DNA of 35,378 nucleotides, from assembly GCA_029862185.1 (NCBI GenBank), contig JAOTXX010000042.1, positions 1 through 35,378 on the forward strand, read 5' to 3'. This stretch comes from Myxococcales bacterium. Its GTDB lineage: Bacteria > Myxococcota_A > Polyangia > Polyangiales > Houyiibacteriaceae. Both the position numbers and the translations under genes were made by a program. Under the pieces are notes generated by a model. The model saw nothing but the letters and a program-made list of their open reading frames with translations, ran no database searches and was not told the origin of the DNA. Positions 25,685 to 33,533 of the stretch are shown one piece after another. Positions within the stretch are counted from its first letter, which is position 1, and each line of letters opens with the position of its first letter.

Positions 25685-26427
25685 CGAGGACCACGACAGC
25701 TTGGGATCGAATCGTAAGCCTGTTGATCTGGTTCTTGGCAGGCGGATTTCTGGTCATCGCCCTGTCGTTTTTGACGGTCCTCTACCAGTTCGTGAAGCCG
25801 GACCGCGTTCAGCCTCTCGAGCGCCTCTACTGCAGGCTCCAACTTGCGCTCACGTTCAACAGGCAAACGCTCCATGTGCACCCCGACGTCGACTTCGGCA
25901 CTCAGTACATCTTCATTCAGAACCACAGCAGCCATCTCGACCACGTCGCGATGTACACCGCCACGCGGCATTTCAAGCAGGGCATCGAGCTCGAAAGCCA
26001 CTTCGACTACCCCTTCTACGGCTGGTTCATGAAGGCACGCGGCACCATTCCGGTGCCCAAAGATCGAGCAGGCGCACTCGACGCGCTCCGCGAGGCGGTT
26101 CGTGCCGAAGTCGATGCCGGACATTCGATCCTCGGCTTTCCAGAGGGCCACCGAACCAAGACCGGTCACGTCGGCCCGTTTCACGACGGCTTGTTTCGGA
26201 TCGCGATCGAGCTCGGCGTGCCCATCGTGCCCGTTGCGGTAACCGGTCTTTTCGAGGTGCTACACAAGGGCTCGCTCGTCATTCGCCCCGGAAACGAAAT
26301 CGCTGTCTACGTCGAAGAGCCGATCGCCACCGAAGCGCTCACCAAGGACGACATCGCAACCTTGCGAGACCGCGTGCGGAACACGATTGCGGCCAGGGTC
26401 GACGCGCATTTGTCGGCGATCGACTGA
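25681..26427 (+). CDS. PlsC-type 1-acylglycerol-3-phosphate acyltransferase family protein
   Basis: This 248-residue protein has one N-terminal membrane helix (about 11-35). The acyltransferase motifs are NHSSHLD (HX4D, H82 and D87), FYGWFMKARGTIPV, GFPEGHRTKTG (FPEG 153-156) and VPIVPVAVTGLFEV. The enzyme transfers an acyl chain to a lysophospholipid or related lipid on the inner membrane. Its ATG overlaps the kinase stop (ATGA), closing a four-gene operon. With the kinase it could remake phospholipid from diacylglycerol or acylate a sphingoid product. It converges on the DctP gene (10-bp gap). Confidence 0.92.
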   Translation: MTRTTTAWDRIVSLLIWFLAGGFLVIALSFLTVLYQFVKPDRVQPLERLYCRLQLALTFNRQTLHVHPDVDFGTQYIFIQNHSSHLDHVAMYTATRHFKQGIELESHFDYPFYGWFMKARGTIPVPKDRAGALDALREAVRAEVDAGHSILGFPEGHRTKTGHVGPFHDGLFRIAIELGVPIVPVAVTGLFEVLHKGSLVIRPGNEIAVYVEEPIATEALTKDDIATLRDRVRNTIAARVDAHLSAID

Positions 26428-26437
26428 ACCGGCCGTT

Positions 26438-27439
26438 CTATTCGGCGGCGGCCGCTTCGACCGCTTGAAGAAGGCTCTTCGGAAAGACGCGGCCCGTCAT
26501 GCGGTCCCGCACTTGGTTGGCCGCTGCGTCCCACTCGGCCTTGTACTTGCTCGTGTCGGTGGCCGTGATCCCCTTGGTGAGGACGACGTCGTAGGCCTTT
26601 TGGTCGTCGCGGCGAATCGTCTTGTTGAGCAACACCTCGACACGCTCGCAGGTCCGCAAGAACGTTTCCTTGAGGTCGGCTGGAAGCGAGTCGACCTTCT
26701 CTTTCCTCATCACCATGCCGCCCGCGATGATCGCCGAGTTGTGACTCGTCATGTACTTGACGCGCGTGTACCACTGAAGCGCAACCGCCGTGAGCGCAGA
26801 CGACGTCACCACGTCCACCATCTTGGTCTGAAGCGCCGGGTACACCTCGTTTACGCCGAGTCGAACGCCATTGGCTCCGATAGCGTCGTAGAACTCGATG
26901 AAAACCAGGTCGTCTTTCCACATCCATGGTCGCATCGACTTGATGTCCGAGGGCTTCTCAATCGGCTTCTGTGAAAACAGCCTCGTTTTTCCCGCGTCTC
27001 CCCAAGCCAACATGACGAAACCTTCGTCGTCGAACAGCTTCTCGAAGTCCCCGGCCATCTTCGTCCGCACCCGGTCCAGCTTCTCGTAGGTATCGAGGAA
27101 GTTTGGCAAGACCAGGATCACCATCGGCCGAACCAGCATGCTCATTCCGGTCATCGTGACGACGCCGCCATCGAGCTGTCCCACGCGCATCTTTCGAACG
27201 AAGTCACGCTCATCGCCCTGAGCGCCGCCGGGATAGAAACGCAGCTTCAGCCGACCGTCGGTCTCCCTTTCGAGGGTTTTCTTCCAGGCGTTGAGGACCT
27301 TCATCCACGACGAGCCGGCCGGTGCGAGAGACGCGATGCGGAAGGTGATGGCCTCTTCCGCACGGCCGCTCGGGACGCTACCTGGGAGCCCCACGAGGAC
27401 GACGGCCAGGAGCACGACAAACAAGAAATATCGGTTCAC
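26438..27439 (-). CDS. TRAP-transporter DctP-type solute-binding protein (orphan)
   Basis: This 333-residue protein has an N-terminal signal peptide (MNRYFLFVVLLAVVLVGLPG). The DctP fold is seen in FRIASLAPAGSSWMKVLNAWKKTLERETDGRLKLRFYPGGAQGDE, GQLDGGVVTMTGMS, PWMWKDDLVF and NEVYPALQTKMVD. Such proteins bind organic anions in the periplasm and deliver them to DctQM permeases. No permease genes lie in this window, so it may serve a distant transporter or a different role, such as lipid or acyl-acid binding. It lies 24 bp after the fatty acyl-CoA reductase gene and is probably the last gene of that operon. Confidence 0.9.
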   Translation of the reverse strand: MNRYFLFVVLLAVVLVGLPGSVPSGRAEEAITFRIASLAPAGSSWMKVLNAWKKTLERETDGRLKLRFYPGGAQGDERDFVRKMRVGQLDGGVVTMTGMSMLVRPMVILVLPNFLDTYEKLDRVRTKMAGDFEKLFDDEGFVMLAWGDAGKTRLFSQKPIEKPSDIKSMRPWMWKDDLVFIEFYDAIGANGVRLGVNEVYPALQTKMVDVVTSSALTAVALQWYTRVKYMTSHNSAIIAGGMVMRKEKVDSLPADLKETFLRTCERVEVLLNKTIRRDDQKAYDVVLTKGITATDTSKYKAEWDAAANQVRDRMTGRVFPKSLLQAVEAAAAE

Positions 27440-27463
27440 GGAAAGGGATATACTCGGAGCGGG

Positions 27464-28408
27464 CTACTTTCGTCCAGAGCCCCTGCGCTTCGCCCTCCGG
27501 GAAACCGCTTTGAATACCCGCTGGAACATCGCCGCGTCTCGGGTCAGAGGCTCGCCCTGGTCCTTCTTGTCGCCAGATTCGGGGTAGAGTTGATAGGCGG
27601 CGTTGAGGACTCGATCGATTGCGTTGGGCGCGATGCCGTAGGCGAATTCAAAGAGATTCCCGACCGGCGTGGCCACCCGCTTGGGCTGATGGACGATGCC
27701 GTCGACGATCAGGTCGGCGGCCTGTTCGGCGCTCCGCATCGGAAAGGCGTCGTAGATGGTCGTTGATTCCATCATTGGGGTCTTGACGAGAGGCATGTAG
27801 ATCGTGGTGACCTTCACACCGTCTCTCAGTGCCTCCACGGCCAGCACTCGGCTGAACGCGTCGAGCGCCGCCTTGCTGGCGATGTACGCGCCGTATCGCG
27901 GCACGTTCACCTGAACGCCGATGGTCGACACGTTGAGGATCTGCCCCTGCTTTTGTGCGCGCATCGCCGGAAGAAAGCCCATGATCAGGCGCACCGCGCC
28001 GAGGAAGTTGAGCGCCAACGTGCGCTCGAAGTCGTGAACTCGGTCGTACGACTTCTCCACGCTTCGGCGAATCGATATGCCCGCATTGTTGACGAGAATG
28101 TCGACATGACCCTGCTCCTCGAGAACCGCCGCAATCAAACGCCGAGTGTCTTCGGCATTCGACAGGTCACCGGGGTAGACGAACGCTACACCGCCACGTT
28201 TTTCGATGGCCATCTTCATGTCCTCGAGCTTCTCAGCCGACCGGGCGATCAGAAGCACCTTGGCACCGGCATCGCCCAAGCGGTTTGCGAGCGCCTCGCC
28301 GATCCCGCTCGAGGCGCCGGTTATCACGATTGCGCGGCCGGAGACCCGCTCGCGCAGCAGACCTTCTTTGGTGCTCGCCACCTGCGAATCGTAGCCGACC
28401 GGATGCAA
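27464..28408 (-). CDS. Acr1-type fatty acyl-CoA reductase (SDR family)
   Basis: This protein of up to 314 residues has the SDR motifs TGASSGIG (30-37), NNAG (107-110), S161 and YIASK (Y175, K179). The stretch ISIRRSVEKSYDRVHDFERT, then ALNFLGAVRLIMGFLP and IYMPLVKTPMM, closely follows Acinetobacter Acr1 and the C-terminal domain of mycobacterial fatty acyl-CoA reductases. The likely reaction is reduction of long-chain acyl-CoA to fatty aldehyde, perhaps on to alcohol. The long start at 28408 is TTG; GTG at 28381 would match the Acr1 N-terminus better. A basic C-terminal tail is present. It lies between the AGPS-like and DctP genes. Confidence 0.88.
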   Translation of the reverse strand: MHPVGYDSQVASTKEGLLRERVSGRAIVITGASSGIGEALANRLGDAGAKVLLIARSAEKLEDMKMAIEKRGGVAFVYPGDLSNAEDTRRLIAAVLEEQGHVDILVNNAGISIRRSVEKSYDRVHDFERTLALNFLGAVRLIMGFLPAMRAQKQGQILNVSTIGVQVNVPRYGAYIASKAALDAFSRVLAVEALRDGVKVTTIYMPLVKTPMMESTTIYDAFPMRSAEQAADLIVDGIVHQPKRVATPVGNLFEFAYGIAPNAIDRVLNAAYQLYPESGDKKDQGEPLTRDAAMFQRVFKAVSRRAKRRGSGRK

Positions 28409-28450
28409 ACTGCGTCGAAAAAGGTCCGCTATTCCTCTACCTCGCTGCGA

Positions 28451-30166
28451 TCATGGCAGGCGGCGTTGGTCGTCCGGCAGGTCGAGCGCAAGGGTGCCGC
28501 CTGGGTTGAGCACGTTCCGGGGGTCGAAGTGACGCTTGAGCGCACGAAACACCTCGAGCTCGTTGCTACCGATCTGACCTTCGAGCCAGGGCGCGGTCAT
28601 CTTCCCGATGCCGTGGTGGTGGCTCATCGTCGCGCCGGAGGCCTGAACGGCATCGAGAATGCCGCGGTGGAACTCCAAGAACTCCTGGTGATCCATCTTT
28701 GCGATGAAGATGAAATACAGATTCGCGCCCTGCGGGTAGCAGTGTGACATGTGCGTCATGCAGACGGTTTGCGGGCGGCTCTTTACGTACGCCCGAACTT
28801 GCTCATGCACTTTCGGAAGCTGGTCCCAGCTGGTGGCGCACTCGAGGGTGTCGATGAGAATGCCGTAGTCCTGAAGGTCCTCGCGCATGTACGGATCGGC
28901 AAAGCGACCGTGCTCCCACTTCTTGGTGATGAAGCCGGTCGTGTACATCCCGCCCTGCGCATTGCAAACCTGACGGAGTCGGCGTTTGACCATCCCGGTG
29001 TAGGTTCGGTCTCCATCGACCGTGCCCAGCATCAGGCATCGCTCGCCCTTTTTGAAGCCTCGCAGGCTCACGAGCGCGTCGATCGGGGTGCCTTCGACTC
29101 CGTAGAGCTTGAAGGCGACGTCGGTTTCCTCCGGATCCGACAACCGAAAGACCGACGGAACACCAAATTCGCCCTGCATGATCTCGCGCACGGCGGCCGT
29201 TCCACTCTTCCAATTCGGAAAGATGAAGCTGAAGCGGCGCGTGTTTTCGGGCTGATAGCGAAAGACTTTCAAGGTCACCGCCACCAAAATCCCATACGCC
29301 CCTTCGCTTCCGATCATGATCTGATCGAGATTGGGTCCGGTCGAATACGCGGGGACATCGACGGTTTTGATGGTGCCAACCGGCGTGATGTACTCCTGGC
29401 TCAGAACCAGATCTTCTGCCTTGCCGTAGTACGTCGAATTCTGACCGGCGCCGCGCGTCACGACCCAGCCGCCTGCCGACGAGAACTCGAATGATTGCGG
29501 AAAATGACCGCAGGTATAGGCGTGCGGTGCATTGAAACCCTCGCGGGCACCATTGAGGGCAGCTTCAAGGTCAGGCCCGAGAATCCCGGGTTCCACCGTT
29601 ACCGTTTGATTGACTGTATTGAGGGACAGGACGCGCTTCATGTGCGTGCCGAGATGGATCGAAACCCCGGCTCTCACGCACTCGGTGCCGCGGGTCACGC
29701 TCGAGCCGGCGGCGTAGGTGTAGAGAGGGATTTCCTGCTCGTGGCAGTAGCGGACGATCTGCTCGACATCGTCGCGGTCGCGTGGGTGAAGCACCAAGTC
29801 GGGAAGATTCTCTACACTGTGGTCGCGAAGGCGAAGCGCGTCGATCATCGTCTTGCCGTACGACACACGAAGCCTCGAGTAGACATCGTCGCTCACATTC
29901 TCGTCGCCGAGCAAACCGCGGAAGTAGCTGACCTGCTCGAAACTGAGCGAAATCGAAGCGTCCGCCATCACCTCTTCAAGCCCGAGCTTTTGCGGCTTCT
30001 CGAAGTGAACGTCACCGAGTCCAAACGTCTCCTTCATCAAGGCGTAGAGCCTCGGATTCGGATGCTTGTAGGCCTCTGGCGCGCCCCACTTGAACGCCGA
30101 ACGATAAGAACGCGGTGGAAGCGCCCCCTCGAACCACTGCGGAGTGAAGGAATCCTTGTCCGTCAT
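28451..30166 (-). CDS. Alkyldihydroxyacetonephosphate synthase-like FAD enzyme (ether lipid synthesis)
   Basis: From ATG 30166 the protein has 571 residues. The FAD-binding half shows PDLVLHPRDRDDVEQIVRYC, YTYAAGSSVTRG, VTVEPGILGPDLEAAL, SFEFSSAGGWVVTRGAGQNSTYYG and MIGSEGAYGIL, with the block order of alkyl-DHAP synthase (AGPS). The cap/C-terminal half ends with SHHHGIGKMTAPWL near residue 513; AGPS enzymes carry a nearly identical SHHHGVGK motif needed for activity. AGPS exchanges the acyl chain of acyl-DHAP for a fatty alcohol, forming the ether bond. The ATG overlaps the GST stop as ATGA, which decides the start over an upstream GTG at 30205. A related COG0277 oxidase remains possible. 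Confidence 0.85.
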   Translation of the reverse strand: MTDKDSFTPQWFEGALPPRSYRSAFKWGAPEAYKHPNPRLYALMKETFGLGDVHFEKPQKLGLEEVMADASISLSFEQVSYFRGLLGDENVSDDVYSRLRVSYGKTMIDALRLRDHSVENLPDLVLHPRDRDDVEQIVRYCHEQEIPLYTYAAGSSVTRGTECVRAGVSIHLGTHMKRVLSLNTVNQTVTVEPGILGPDLEAALNGAREGFNAPHAYTCGHFPQSFEFSSAGGWVVTRGAGQNSTYYGKAEDLVLSQEYITPVGTIKTVDVPAYSTGPNLDQIMIGSEGAYGILVAVTLKVFRYQPENTRRFSFIFPNWKSGTAAVREIMQGEFGVPSVFRLSDPEETDVAFKLYGVEGTPIDALVSLRGFKKGERCLMLGTVDGDRTYTGMVKRRLRQVCNAQGGMYTTGFITKKWEHGRFADPYMREDLQDYGILIDTLECATSWDQLPKVHEQVRAYVKSRPQTVCMTHMSHCYPQGANLYFIFIAKMDHQEFLEFHRGILDAVQASGATMSHHHGIGKMTAPWLEGQIGSNELEVFRALKRHFDPRNVLNPGGTLALDLPDDQRRLP

Positions 30167-31344
30167 GCTTTGTCTCTCTTCGTCGGTGTGACCGGCATGT
30201 CCCACGGAGTGCCCATGAGCGCCAGCTTCATTCGCGCGAGCCTCGAAGGCTGGACGCGGTTGGGCCGAAGCGGCAACCGATGCTCCTCGATGAGCCCCGA
30301 ATCGAGCCCGTCGATGAGCTCGATCGAGCCGTAGGGCCGCAGCAAGTCGTCGACCGCCTTCCGATTGGCCTCGCTGAGACGCCGATACTCGTTTTGGAGC
30401 ACTTCGAGGCAGTAAACGCGGTAGTGCACGACCTTGAGATTGCGATAAGTAATGCCGTGCGCCTGGTGGTCGACCCGCGCTTCCCCCGCGGCCCAGGCGC
30501 GCGCGTTCCGCAAGAGGAAAGGCCAGTAGCTCTGCACGATGTCACGCAGGAAGTATTCCCACCCCGGTTGTGAAAAATCGCTCAGGATGGGCTCTCTTCC
30601 AAGGCGATGCGCCCGCGCGTTCCAGACCCGCCCGACCCAGGCAAACACTGCGGGCGCTCGCTCTTCCATCACGCGGCTCGGCGTAGGGTCCTGCGCGTAG
30701 TGCCGAAACATCGGCCCGAACAAACCGATGTCGACGAGCGTCGGATGACTTCCGAGCAGATAGGGCTGTTCCTCGAGCAGCTCGCTCATGGCGTCGAGCA
30801 GGTCGAGGTACTGACGCTTCACCTGCGGTTCGGTTTCGGCGCTTACTCCGTCACCGTGCAAGAAGGTCGCCATCTGCCGGCGCCCGTAGTACCAACCGGC
30901 GAGCCACTTGGGCGCCGGGAAGTCAGCGAGGACCTCGTGCCCGATGCGACGCATGAGAAGCTTGCGGGACTCGACCGGCTGCCAGCGCCAGTAGAGCGCC
31001 GCCCGCCAGCACCATTCGTCGGCGTAGTCCTCGACCAGCTTGGACATGAAGCGCAGGACGGGGTCCCGGGGGATCACCGGCGAGTCCGGATAGGCGGCCT
31101 CAAACCAGTCGATCATCGGCGTCGTGTCTTTGAGCCACTGCCCATTGGCCAGGCGGAGCACCGGCACCTTCATGAGCCCGGTCGCTGGAAGGACTTCTTC
31201 TCGCATGACCTTCATGTCCACGACCCGTCGCTCATAGGGAAGCTCCTTGTAGCGGAGGTAGGCCTCCATCTTCCCGCTGAAATACGACATGTCCGCGACG
31301 TAGGCGGTAATGGGCTCCCAGTCGGGATGTCGTGACGCAGGCAT
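30163..31344 (-). CDS. Glutathione S-transferase-like protein
   Basis: I use the ATG at 31344 because GGAGG lies just upstream; the frame extends to 31401 without such support. The 393-residue protein has an N-terminal thioredoxin-like GST domain (ITAYVADMSYFSGKMEAYLRYKELPYERR, MKVPVL with the cis-Pro, WLKDTTPMIDWFEAAYP). A helical GST C-terminal domain (YLLGSHPTLVDIGLFGPMFRHY, APAVFAWVGRVWNAR) follows. An extra helical segment of about 120 residues is longer than in ordinary GSTs. Substrate is unknown. It is the first gene of a likely operon with the AGPS-like enzyme (4-bp overlap) and the fatty acyl-CoA reductase. Confidence 0.85.
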   Translation of the reverse strand: MPASRHPDWEPITAYVADMSYFSGKMEAYLRYKELPYERRVVDMKVMREEVLPATGLMKVPVLRLANGQWLKDTTPMIDWFEAAYPDSPVIPRDPVLRFMSKLVEDYADEWCWRAALYWRWQPVESRKLLMRRIGHEVLADFPAPKWLAGWYYGRRQMATFLHGDGVSAETEPQVKRQYLDLLDAMSELLEEQPYLLGSHPTLVDIGLFGPMFRHYAQDPTPSRVMEERAPAVFAWVGRVWNARAHRLGREPILSDFSQPGWEYFLRDIVQSYWPFLLRNARAWAAGEARVDHQAHGITYRNLKVVHYRVYCLEVLQNEYRRLSEANRKAVDDLLRPYGSIELIDGLDSGLIEEHRLPLRPNRVQPSRLARMKLALMGTPWDMPVTPTKRDKA

Positions 31345-31389
31345 TGGCGTTCCTCCAGCTTTGCCGGTTCGAGTCTTGAGAGAGTCACG

Positions 31390-31401
31390 GTAACATGTCA
31401 C
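31390..31401. promoter_or_regulatory. Imperfect palindrome between divergent GST and SDR genes
   Basis: GTAACATGTCAC matches its reverse complement at 10 of 12 positions and lies in the 105-bp gap between the divergent GST and SDR genes. This is a natural place for an operator acting on both. No regulator gene is adjacent, and chance occurrence is possible. Confidence 0.22.
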
Positions 31402-31449
31402 AGGACTCGCGGACGCTCATGCAGGAATGCGAACGCTAAGGAGCCAGTT

Positions 31450-32235
31450 ATGGATCGAAGAGAAACTGCATTGATTACCGGTGCATCGATGGGCATCGGC
31501 AAAGAGCTGGCAAAGATCTTCGCTTCGGACGGCCGTGACTTGGTACTGGTGGCGCGGAGCGAAGACAAGCTCCAGAGCTTGGCGCGAGAGCTCGAGAGCG
31601 CGCATGGAATTGCTGCACACGTCGTGCCTGCGGACCTCACCGACCCAGGAGCGCCGGCCCGCATCTTTTCCGTACTCGAAAACGAGGGGCTCGGGGTCGA
31701 CTATCTGGTCAACAACGCCGGCTTCGGCGCAAACGGCCCGTTCGCGGAGCTTCCCCTTCAGTCACAGATGGACATGCTCCAGGTGAACATCGATGCGCTC
31801 GTTGCGCTTACTCACCTTGCGCTGCAAGGCATGCTCGCCCGCAAACGGGGTCGGATCTTGAACATCGCATCGACCGCCGGCTTTCAGCCCGGACCAGACA
31901 TGGCGGTTTACTATGCGACCAAGTCATTCGTGCTCCTGTTCTCCGAAGGGATTGCAGAAGAGGTCAAGGACGCTGGCGTCACGGTGACCGCGCACTGTCC
32001 AGGCGCCACCGCGACCAACTTCGCCGGCACCGCGGGGAACGACACGAGCATCCTTTTCAAGCTCGGGGCCGCGCCGGCCGACAAAGTGGCCAGGCATGCC
32101 TACCGTTCGATGATGAAGGGCAAAGTCGTCGCCATAGAGGGTTTGATGAATTGGCTCACCGCATTCAGCGTACGGTTCAGCCCGCGATTCCTGGTTCGAA
32201 AAATCGCCCGCTGGATGAACAAAACCGGAGCCTAG
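31450..32235 (+). CDS. DltE/YqjQ-like SDR oxidoreductase
   Basis: This 261-residue classical SDR has TGASMGIG (10-17), VNNAGFG (87-93), S141 and YYATK (Y154, K158) all intact. The order YLVNNAGFG, QVNIDALVALTHL, GRILNIASTAGFQPGP, YYATKSFVLLFSEGIAEE and VTAHCPGATATNF is typical of COG0300 proteins. It should be an active NAD(P)H-dependent reductase or dehydrogenase, but substrate cannot be read. AAGGAG lies upstream of the ATG. Its TAG stop overlaps the stop of the convergent acyl-CoA dehydrogenase gene in a shared CTAG. Confidence 0.92.
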   Translation: MDRRETALITGASMGIGKELAKIFASDGRDLVLVARSEDKLQSLARELESAHGIAAHVVPADLTDPGAPARIFSVLENEGLGVDYLVNNAGFGANGPFAELPLQSQMDMLQVNIDALVALTHLALQGMLARKRGRILNIASTAGFQPGPDMAVYYATKSFVLLFSEGIAEEVKDAGVTVTAHCPGATATNFAGTAGNDTSILFKLGAAPADKVARHAYRSMMKGKVVAIEGLMNWLTAFSVRFSPRFLVRKIARWMNKTGA

Positions 32236-33440
32236 ACGTACTTTTTGAGCTCGAGCCGCGCGACCATGCCGCGGTGCACTTCATCGGGGCCGTCGGCAAT
32301 TCGGAGAGCACGCGCCATCGCCAGCAGACGTGTGAGCTCGAGGTCGGACATGCCCTCGCCGCCATGGATTTGAATCGCCGCATCGACCACTGATTGCAGC
32401 ACATTGGGCGCGATGACTTTGATTGCGGAGATGTCGACCAAGGCGCCGAATGTACCCATGGTGTCGAGCGCCCAGGCGGCCTTCATCGTCAAGAGGCGCG
32501 CTTGGTCGATCGCCATGCGCGAGTTTGCGATGATGTCGCGGTTGCCGCCGAGGTTAGAGAGCGGCTTGCCAAACGCGACCCGATGCACTGCACGCTGACA
32601 GAGACGCTCGAGGGCTCGCTCCGCCCCGCCGATCGCGCGCATGCAATGATGAATTCGCCCTGGCCCGAGTCGGCCTTGGGCGATCTCGAAGCCACGGCCC
32701 GGCCCAGCGATGATGGCGCTCGCCGGAAGACGCACGTCGTCGAAGAGCATTTCGGCATGCCCATGCGGCTCATCGAGGTGACCAAACACGGGCAACATGC
32801 GCAGAACCTTCACGCCCTTGGCGTCAGTCGGCACCAGCACCATCGAATGACGTTCGTGCCGGCTGGCATTTGGATCGGTGACGCCCATGAAAATGTAGAA
32901 GCCGCAACGGGGGTCACCAGCCCCGCTGGTCCACCACTTCTGACCGTTGAGCACGACCTCGTCGCCCACGACCTCGCAAGTGGCCTGCATGTTGGTCGCA
33001 TCGCTCGATGCGACGGCGGGTTCGGTCATCGCGAATCCGGATCGGATCTTCCCATCGAGCAAGGGCTCGAGCCACTCTTGCTTCTGCGCCTCGGAGCCGT
33101 ACTTGACTAGAACCTCGGCATTGCCAGTGTCGGGCGCGCTGCAGTTAAATACCTCGGGCGCCAGAAAGCTGCGGCCCGTGATCTCGGCGACGGGCGCGTA
33201 GTCACGGTTGTCGAGACCGGCCCCATACTTCTCGTCGGGCAAGAAGAGATTCCACAAGCCAAGCTCTCTGGCTTCAGCCTTGAGCTCCTCGACGATCGGG
33301 GGAATCGTCCAGTCCCGCCAATCGTCGCTGCCGACGAGCTGCTCGACGTAAGTTTGCTCGTTCGGTACGACGCGTTCGCGGACGAAACGCTCTGCCTGCG
33401 CCATCACGTTTTGGGCCCGCTCCGAATGCGTGAAATCCAT
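32232..33440 (-). CDS. Acyl-CoA dehydrogenase, ACAD10/11-like
   Basis: This 402-residue protein has the acyl-CoA dehydrogenase fold: FAMTEPAVASSDATNMQATC (FAD/substrate loop), NGQKWWTSGAGDP, RCQ-free GPGRIHHCMRAIGGAERALE, HRVAFGKPLSNLGGN and IQIHGGEGMSDLELTRLLAMARALRIADGPDEVH. The final block, DGPDEVH in place of the YEGT of short/medium-chain enzymes, is typical of the ACAD10/11 branch, which acts on long or unusual acyl-CoAs. The enzyme should introduce a 2,3-double bond with FAD and pass electrons to ETF. It is divergent from a second, larger acyl-CoA dehydrogenase (gap about 93 bp). Confidence 0.94.
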   Translation of the reverse strand: MDFTHSERAQNVMAQAERFVRERVVPNEQTYVEQLVGSDDWRDWTIPPIVEELKAEARELGLWNLFLPDEKYGAGLDNRDYAPVAEITGRSFLAPEVFNCSAPDTGNAEVLVKYGSEAQKQEWLEPLLDGKIRSGFAMTEPAVASSDATNMQATCEVVGDEVVLNGQKWWTSGAGDPRCGFYIFMGVTDPNASRHERHSMVLVPTDAKGVKVLRMLPVFGHLDEPHGHAEMLFDDVRLPASAIIAGPGRGFEIAQGRLGPGRIHHCMRAIGGAERALERLCQRAVHRVAFGKPLSNLGGNRDIIANSRMAIDQARLLTMKAAWALDTMGTFGALVDISAIKVIAPNVLQSVVDAAIQIHGGEGMSDLELTRLLAMARALRIADGPDEVHRGMVARLELKKYV

Positions 33441-33533
33441 AGTTCGGGTTGATACCGCATGCGCCGGAACAATTCACGCAGGAAGTATGCGCTTACGGTG
33501 CTAGGTTTCGCCGAACCGAGGCAGCCGAAGCGC

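Noticed and set aside
28751-30334. Plus-strand frames of about 250-280 codons opposite the AGPS-like gene.
   Set aside because: They overlap a well-supported enzyme gene and look like antisense shadows.
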